Assembly: GCF_001895265.1 (NCBI RefSeq)
Contig: NZ_CP016796.1
Location: 806,001 to 870,000 of the forward strand
Source: Francisella uliginis
GTDB lineage: Bacteria; Pseudomonadota; Gammaproteobacteria; Francisellales; Francisellaceae
Direction: 5' to 3'
DNA length: 64,000 nucleotides
Of the stretch, positions 58,916 to 64,000 are shown piece after piece. Below the pieces are notes generated by a model, which did not search any database, was not told where the DNA came from, and saw nothing but the letters and a program-made list of their open reading frames with translations. The translations under genes and the position numbers were made by a program. Within the stretch, counting starts at the first letter, position 1. Every line of letters begins with the position of its first letter.

Positions 58916-60109
58916 ATGAATTCAAAATATTATCTTAGAGCTTGCACAATATGGCTTATTGGGGCGATGTTTTTCTTTTATGAGTTTTTCTTGAGAGTAC
59001 TACCAAACTCTTTACATGAGGATATTGTTAATAGCTTTCATGCTACAGCTTTTAGTTTTTCTTTATTTGGTGGTGCTTTTTACTTATGTTATTCGTTATT
59101 GCAGGTACCTGTAGGTTTTATATTTGATAAGTTTGGTATCAAAAAATCATTATTTTTTGCTGCGATAACATGTTCTTTAGGCGCTTTACTTTTTTCGATT
59201 ACATCTAGCTTAGGTGTCGCAGTTTTTGCAAGATGTTTAATGGGCGTTGGAGCAGCTTTTGGATTTTTGGGCTTATTGATAATATCAACACAGTGGTTTC
59301 CAATGCGATATATGGGAATACTTTCTGGTTCAACGCAGATATTAGGTACAATGGGTCCAATCATAGCAGGTGGACCGTTATTATTTTTTGTTAGCTACTT
59401 AAATAGCTGGAGATTAGTTATATTTATTGCAGCTGTTATAGGAATTATATTAGCTGTTTTAATTATACTTATTGTTAAAGAGAGCCCAAAAAGTAATCAA
59501 ACATTAAGTAAAAATGAGTTTACTGGTGACATAAAAGATAATCTTTTAAATAAAAAACTATGTACTATTTACGTGTATGCATTCTTTGTATATTGCACTA
59601 TACCTACTTTAGGTGCTATTTGGGGTGTAAGTTTATTAGAGAGTAAAGGTCTTAATGTGACACAGGCTTCTTATGCGATTGCTTTTCTATGGTTAGGTCT
59701 TGGGATAGGAAGTCCAACTTTTGGTCTTATGTATGATAAGCTTAGACATAAAATAAATATTTTAGCACTAGTCTCTATACTTGGTTTAGTTTGTGTTTCT
59801 TTATTACTTGTTTTGAAGTTAAATGAAACTTTAAGCATGGTTTTACTATTTTTGATTGGTTGTGCAGCTGCGGGCCAAACTCTTTCATTTACAGTAATTG
59901 CAAATTATAGACAAGAAAAGCCTAAATCAATATTTTTTGGTATCAACAATACTGTAGTAATGTTGTCTGGCTTTATTGTGCCAATTATTGTAGGTTTATT
60001 AGTTCATAATTTTAACTTAGATATCTCTATAGCATTGATTATTCTTCCATTAGCATTTTTAATTTCATTATTAATAAGTTTAAAATTATCAACAGTTCAA
60101 AAGAACTAG
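58916..60109 (+). CDS. MFS transporter, intervening between ruvC and ruvA
   Basis: A 397-residue major-facilitator protein with about twelve helices. YEFFLRVLPNSL near residue 22 and FDKFGIKKS near 71 (loop 2-3 signature) mark an MFS subfamily common in Francisella and Legionella, some members of which support growth in host vacuoles; membership is inferred. It is related in motif pattern to the gene at 60822. ruvA begins 12 bases after its stop. Substrate unknown. Confidence 0.85.
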   Translation: MNSKYYLRACTIWLIGAMFFFYEFFLRVLPNSLHEDIVNSFHATAFSFSLFGGAFYLCYSLLQVPVGFIFDKFGIKKSLFFAAITCSLGALLFSITSSLGVAVFARCLMGVGAAFGFLGLLIISTQWFPMRYMGILSGSTQILGTMGPIIAGGPLLFFVSYLNSWRLVIFIAAVIGIILAVLIILIVKESPKSNQTLSKNEFTGDIKDNLLNKKLCTIYVYAFFVYCTIPTLGAIWGVSLLESKGLNVTQASYAIAFLWLGLGIGSPTFGLMYDKLRHKINILALVSILGLVCVSLLLVLKLNETLSMVLLFLIGCAAAGQTLSFTVIANYRQEKPKSIFFGINNTVVMLSGFIVPIIVGLLVHNFNLDISIALIILPLAFLISLLISLKLSTVQKN

Positions 60110-60121
60110 GGAATATTATCG

Positions 60122-60772
60122 ATGATAAGTTTTATAAAAGGAGTATTGATTGAAAAAGATCCGACAGCTTTATTGATTGATGTAAATGGTTTAGGCTATG
60201 AAGTCTTTGTGCCAATGACTACTTTTTATTCATTAGGTGAAACAGGATCAACTATAAGTTTATATACGCATTTTGTGGTTAGAGAAGATGCTCAACAATT
60301 ATATGGTTTTAAATCAAAAGTAGATAAAAAAGTTTTCCAAGAGCTAATCAAAGTAAGTGGTATTGGAGCTAGAACAGCACTAGCTATTTTATCAGGAATG
60401 GATTCGAAGACTCTTTTACATTGCATTGAAAATAAAGATTATGGTCTATTAGCTACAGTACCAGGAATTGGTAAAAAAACAGCAGAACGTTTAGTTGTAG
60501 AGATTTACGATAAGTTATTAAAGATGGCTAATGAAATTTATGGGCAATCTGATGACTCTAATACAAATAGTGTAGAAAGAAGCTCTGAACAAGTACCAAC
60601 CCCTGCAGCGATATCAAACTCAATATTTAATGAGTCGGTAGATGCATTGTTAGCTCTAGGGTATAAACAAAAAGATGCTGAAAAAATGATTCGTGGTTCG
60701 ATAGGTGATGCTAAGACGCCAGCTGAAGCTATTCGTAAAGCTTTGCAAGGATCTATTAAGTCAAAGCGCTAA
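60122..60772 (+). CDS. ruvA: Holliday junction branch migration protein RuvA
   Basis: A 216-residue junction-binding protein. The N-terminal OB fold ([28 protein letters not shown]), two helix-hairpin-helix motifs ([19 protein letters not shown] near 75 and [19 protein letters not shown] near 110) and the RuvB-binding C-terminal domain ([18 protein letters not shown]) are all present. It starts 12 bases after the upstream MFS gene, implying co-transcription with it. Confidence 0.96.
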   Translation: MISFIKGVLIEKDPTALLIDVNGLGYEVFVPMTTFYSLGETGSTISLYTHFVVREDAQQLYGFKSKVDKKVFQELIKVSGIGARTALAILSGMDSKTLLHCIENKDYGLLATVPGIGKKTAERLVVEIYDKLLKMANEIYGQSDDSNTNSVERSSEQVPTPAAISNSIFNESVDALLALGYKQKDAEKMIRGSIGDAKTPAEAIRKALQGSIKSKR

Positions 60773-60821
60773 TATAAAGCACATAAGAGTCATAAAATTA
60801 TATTCAGCTAGAGGTGTTAAA

Positions 60822-62027
60822 ATGAGATATTTTTTAGTTGGTTGGATATATGTCATCTATGAATATGCACTTAGAGTATCAGATAGTGTTATTTTAGTTA
60901 ACTTACAGAATGAATATCACTTATCATCGAATCATTTAGCATCTTTATCATCAGCTTATTATTTTGCATATATTGGTTTGATGATCCCAGCAAGTATTTT
61001 GATTGATCGTTTTGGTTTGTTTAGGGTGTGGATAGTAGCTATGAGTATTTTAGCTATAGGTTCGTTGATGTTTGCTTTAGCTCCTAATTTAGAAGTATTA
61101 ATAATTGCTCGGATTCTTATGGGAATTGGTTCAGCTTTTGCGATAATTGGTATCTTTGCTTTGTCTGTTGAGAATATAAAGTATTCAGGAACTCTTATTG
61201 GCTTGACTATGCTTATGGCAATGGTTGGTGCCTTAATAGGTCAAGGACCATGGTTACAGCTTACAAAATATTTAGGAGGCTGGCGAGAAACATACCTTTT
61301 AGCAGCAGTATTTGGCATGATATTGGTATGTGTATGGATTATATTCTGTAGAGGTGCAAAAAGTTTAGAAAAGTCAAAAAGTCTATATAGTATTTTTAAA
61401 GATCTTAAAAGTTTGCTTAAGTCACCTCTATTTTGGGTTGTGGCACTATTTATGGGATGTTTGAGTACACCACAAACTGCATTTTTAGCATTGTGGGGAC
61501 CAACTTATTTACAAAAAGCTTATAATATTGATGCAACTCAAGCAGCATATTGGGTTTCTATAATTACAGTTGGAGGATTATTTGGAGCTATATTCTTTGG
61601 TTGGTTGAGTGATAAGTTTGTAAATATCAAATATCTATTAGTTTTATGTGGCTTTGCAACGGTTGGCCTATTTATACTTTTGATAGATGGCGTGTTTACT
61701 TCAGAAATTATTATTATATTTATCTTATTTTTAATTGGTGCCATAACAAATGCAAATACGATGATTTTTGCTTTCCTGGGACGCAAGTTTAATAATTTTC
61801 CTAGAGCATCTGTGCAAGGATCTGCTAATACATTGAATATGGGAGGCGGACCGATAATGCAGATCTTAATTGGTTTGATAATGAGTCTACAAACATCTAA
61901 TATTACAAATCAACTTAGTCTACCAGTTATGAGAAATGCAATGTATGTTATTCCAATAGCTCTAGTTATATTTTCATTAATTTTTATAACTCTGCCTAAA
62001 GAGAAATTCATTACTACTAAATCTTAA
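60822..62027 (+). CDS. MFS transporter downstream of ruvA
   Basis: A 401-residue permease with about twelve helices. The frame is open from 60705 across the end of ruvA, but I take the ATG at 60822 (MRYFLVGWIYVIYEYALRVSD), preceded by a GAGGTG site. It shares the YEYALRVSDS pattern near residue 13 and the LIDRFGLFRVW loop near 60 with the MFS gene at 58916, so the two are subfamily paralogues flanking ruvA. It occupies the place where ruvB usually sits. Substrate unknown. Confidence 0.85.
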   Translation: MRYFLVGWIYVIYEYALRVSDSVILVNLQNEYHLSSNHLASLSSAYYFAYIGLMIPASILIDRFGLFRVWIVAMSILAIGSLMFALAPNLEVLIIARILMGIGSAFAIIGIFALSVENIKYSGTLIGLTMLMAMVGALIGQGPWLQLTKYLGGWRETYLLAAVFGMILVCVWIIFCRGAKSLEKSKSLYSIFKDLKSLLKSPLFWVVALFMGCLSTPQTAFLALWGPTYLQKAYNIDATQAAYWVSIITVGGLFGAIFFGWLSDKFVNIKYLLVLCGFATVGLFILLIDGVFTSEIIIIFILFLIGAITNANTMIFAFLGRKFNNFPRASVQGSANTLNMGGGPIMQILIGLIMSLQTSNITNQLSLPVMRNAMYVIPIALVIFSLIFITLPKEKFITTKS

Positions 62028-62117
62028 AAGTTTTATTGAGTCCTATATATTTAATTGTTCGTAAGATATAAAATTATCCAAGGTTATATTTTAAGTTTAA
62101 ATTTAATAAGGATATAA

Positions 62118-63536
62118 ATGATTTTTCTAATAGCACTAGTGGTGTTAATTATAGTTTTAGTTATTGTATTTTCTTTGCTTTGGGCTAATAAATCAAAGCA
62201 AGTAGAAACTATTCGCCAAGCCTATGAGCAATATAAAGATTCAACACAAAATGAATTAGCTAAGTTACGTGGTAAAAATGTCACTTTTGATACGCTTTTA
62301 GATCAAGAAAAGCAAAGAAATGTAGAGTTGAAGCAAGATAACACCTTGCGTATAGATGAACTTAAGCAAGAGCTTAAAGAAGAAAGAGAGAAGTCTTATA
62401 GCTATATCGAAGAGATAAAAAATTATAAGTCACAAGTATCAATGCTTGAAACTCAGCTTAAAGAGCAAAATAGTGCTATGCAAGATAAACTAGAGTTGTT
62501 ACAAAATAGTGAGACTAAGCTAAAAACAGAATTTGAGAATTTAGCGAGTAAGATTTTTGAAGATAATTCAAAAAAACTTAGTGAACGTAATCAAGAGAGC
62601 TTAAATAGTGTTTTAAATCCAGTGCGTGAACAGCTTAAAGATTTTAAGCAAAAAGTAGAAGATGTTTATGATAAAGAGTCTACTGCTAGAGGAGCTCTAC
62701 AGAATGAGCTAAAAACTCTTAAAGAGTTAAATCAAAAAATGACTGCTGAGGCTCATAATCTTACAAATGCTCTTAGAAGTAGTACTAAGCAGCAAGGGAT
62801 CTGGGGCGAGATGGTGCTTGAGAATGTCCTCGAGAAATCTGGTCTTCGTGAAGGTTTTGAATATTTCAGAGAAAAGCATACTACAGATGAAGAAGGTAAA
62901 GCATATCGTCCTGATGTGGTTGTTAAGTTGCCTGATAATAGAGATATAATTATTGATGCCAAGACTTCATTATTTGCATACAATGATTATATGGCAGCAG
63001 ATGAAGAGCAAAAGCAAGCTCATCTAAAAGCTCATATTCGATCAATACGCGAGCATATCAAAGGTCTTGCAAATAAAAGCTATGAGAATTTAAAAGGTAT
63101 AAATTCATTAGATTTTATATTTATGTTTATACCCGTAGAGGGGGCTTTGCTTTTAGCTCTTGATAATGATACTAATCTTTATGATGAAGCATTTAAGCAA
63201 AAGATAATCCTAGTTAGTCCTACAACTTTACTAGTAGCATTAAGAGCAGTTGAGAATACTTGGCGTTATGAGAAGCAGGCTCAGAGCATCACAGATATCT
63301 ATAGTAGGGCAGAAGAGCTATATAAGAAATTTGTCGGTTTTGTTGATGATTTAGAGAAAGTTGGTAAATCTATAAGTGATGCTAATAAATCTTATGAAAA
63401 TGCCTTTAGTAAACTAAAAACGGGTCGTGGAAACTTAATTGGTCAAGTTGAAAAGTTAAAACTAATATCAAATATAAAACCTAAAAAAGAGCTTGATAAT
63501 AATCTAGTTGAAAATGCTATGGGTGATGGTGAGTAA
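62118..63536 (+). CDS. rmuC: DNA recombination protein RmuC
   Basis: A 472-residue protein with one N-terminal membrane helix (about 2-24), a long coiled coil (about 30-210) and a restriction-endonuclease-like core. The core shows QGIWGEMVLENVLEKSGLREGFEY near 228-250, AYRPDVVVKLP near 262 and DIIIDAKTS near 275. RmuC limits recombination and DNA inversion and may act against foreign DNA. Length is normal. A hairpin follows its stop. Confidence 0.94.
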   Translation: MIFLIALVVLIIVLVIVFSLLWANKSKQVETIRQAYEQYKDSTQNELAKLRGKNVTFDTLLDQEKQRNVELKQDNTLRIDELKQELKEEREKSYSYIEEIKNYKSQVSMLETQLKEQNSAMQDKLELLQNSETKLKTEFENLASKIFEDNSKKLSERNQESLNSVLNPVREQLKDFKQKVEDVYDKESTARGALQNELKTLKELNQKMTAEAHNLTNALRSSTKQQGIWGEMVLENVLEKSGLREGFEYFREKHTTDEEGKAYRPDVVVKLPDNRDIIIDAKTSLFAYNDYMAADEEQKQAHLKAHIRSIREHIKGLANKSYENLKGINSLDFIFMFIPVEGALLLALDNDTNLYDEAFKQKIILVSPTTLLVALRAVENTWRYEKQAQSITDIYSRAEELYKKFVGFVDDLEKVGKSISDANKSYENAFSKLKTGRGNLIGQVEKLKLISNIKPKKELDNNLVENAMGDGE

Positions 63537-63562
63537 GGAAATAGGTAATTTAAAAAAGTTAT

Positions 63563-63579
63563 CCGTATAAAAAATACGG
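63563..63579 (+). terminator. Hairpin downstream of rmuC
   Basis: CCGTAT (63563-63568) and ATACGG (63574-63579) form a perfect 6-bp stem with an AAAAA loop, 27 bases after the rmuC stop. The following CATTTCTGTTATT is only moderately T-rich, so termination strength is uncertain. Confidence 0.4.
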
Positions 63580-63631
63580 CATTTCTGTTATTAGCTGTTA
63601 TAATAATTTTATTCTAATAGGAGGTATTGCT

Positions 63632-64000
63632 ATGCTTACTAAATTTAGCGTTAAGAATTTTAAAAATTTCAAAGACGAGATTATTTTTGATTTATCAAAA
63701 TCTAGAGATTATAAATTTAACCAAGAATGTATTAAAGATGGGGTTATTAATAAGACGATTATATATGGAAAGAATGCTAGTGGTAAAACCAATTTGGTTT
63801 TAGCCATTTTTGATATTATTTCAAATCTAACTGATAAAATAGCTATTCCACACGGTAATGTTGATAATCCATACATTTTTTATAAAAATCTAGGAAATAT
63901 ACCTAGTGATTCTGTAGACTTTAATTATGAGTTTATATTAGAAGGGGAAAAAATTAAGTATTCATATAGAAAGATGGATAAAGATATTTTCACTTATGAA
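63632..64000 (+). CDS. AAA family ATPase, AbiLii/RloA-like (partial, cut by right edge)
   Basis: The first 123 residues of an ABC/OLD-type AAA ATPase. The start MLTKFSVKNFKNFKDEIIFDLSK is typical of the AAA_15/AAA_21 group, and Walker A YGKNASGKTNLVLAI lies near residues 45-59. An AGGAGG ribosome site and a TATAAT-like box (63599-63604) precede it. Relatives include abortive-infection ATPases AbiLii and RloA, often paired with a small TOPRIM or RloB nuclease. The partner and the rest of the gene are beyond the window. Confidence 0.75.
   Translation, partial: MLTKFSVKNFKNFKDEIIFDLSKSRDYKFNQECIKDGVINKTIIYGKNASGKTNLVLAIFDIISNLTDKIAIPHGNVDNPYIFYKNLGNIPSDSVDFNYEFILEGEKIKYSYRKMDKDIFTYE

Overview
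The window is AT-rich bacterial chromosome from a gammaproteobacterium, almost certainly the genus Francisella. The evidence is the block tig-clpP-clpX-lon-hupB-ppiD, the miaA/hfq/hflX/hflKC group, several divergent POT- and MFS-type transporters, and a large outer-membrane protein of a type I associate with Francisella (DUF3573-like). Most of the window is single-copy core housekeeping. The accessory pieces sit between core blocks. The species cannot be fixed from this window alone.

Layout. 1-361: plsY, cut by the left edge. 523-1626: tgt. 1630-5155: a lysR regulator, two tandem DMT permeases and an isochorismatase-fold protein, inserted between tgt and yajC-secD-secF (5525-8836), genes that are adjacent in many gammaproteobacteria. 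8906-10569: an SH3-type exported protein, rpoH and a small zinc-ribbon protein. 10798-14928: aroA, a YafS-like protein, rnhA, asparaginase and a beta-carbonic anhydrase. 15098-17646: a three-gene ABC-three-component (ABC-3C) type cassette made of an HNH nuclease, a small middle component and a DUF2326-type ABC/SMC-like ATPase, probably an anti-phage or conflict system. It is followed by a truncated oxidoreductase remnant and an orphan membrane protein (17709-18517).

18670-27083: proteostasis block (tig, clpP, clpX, lon, hupB, ppiD) and miaA. 27100-35157: a reverse-strand outer-membrane protein, hfq, hflX, a reverse-strand flavin monooxygenase, hflK, hflC, a tyrosine phosphatase and ysxC. 35334-41020: threonine and branched-chain amino-acid genes. 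Here threonine synthase carries a C-terminal LeuA-type regulatory domain and is followed by ilvD, ilvB and a short ilvN/H. 41312-45515: a circularly permuted ATP-grasp, an alpha-E protein and a class II amidotransferase/transglutaminase fusion, a predicted peptide-ligation or modification system of unknown product.

45546-53422 (reverse strand): mfd, a Bax-inhibitor-1 family protein, a polytopic membrane protein, a DUF1841 protein, nth, a soluble lone RnfB-like ferredoxin and glutaredoxin 2. 53588-63536: a POT transporter, ferritin, lipA, elbB, yebC, ruvC, an MFS permease, ruvA, another MFS permease and rmuC. From 63632 an AAA ATPase of the AbiLii/RloA kind runs off the right edge and may begin a second defence locus.

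The best candidates for unusual biology are the ABC-3C cassette, the threonine synthase-LeuA regulatory fusion, the ATP-grasp/alpha-E/amidotransferase-transglutaminase operon whose amidotransferase domain lacks its nucleophile, and a pair of matching GTAAG-N5-CTTAC dyads in front of the lysR/DMT genes.
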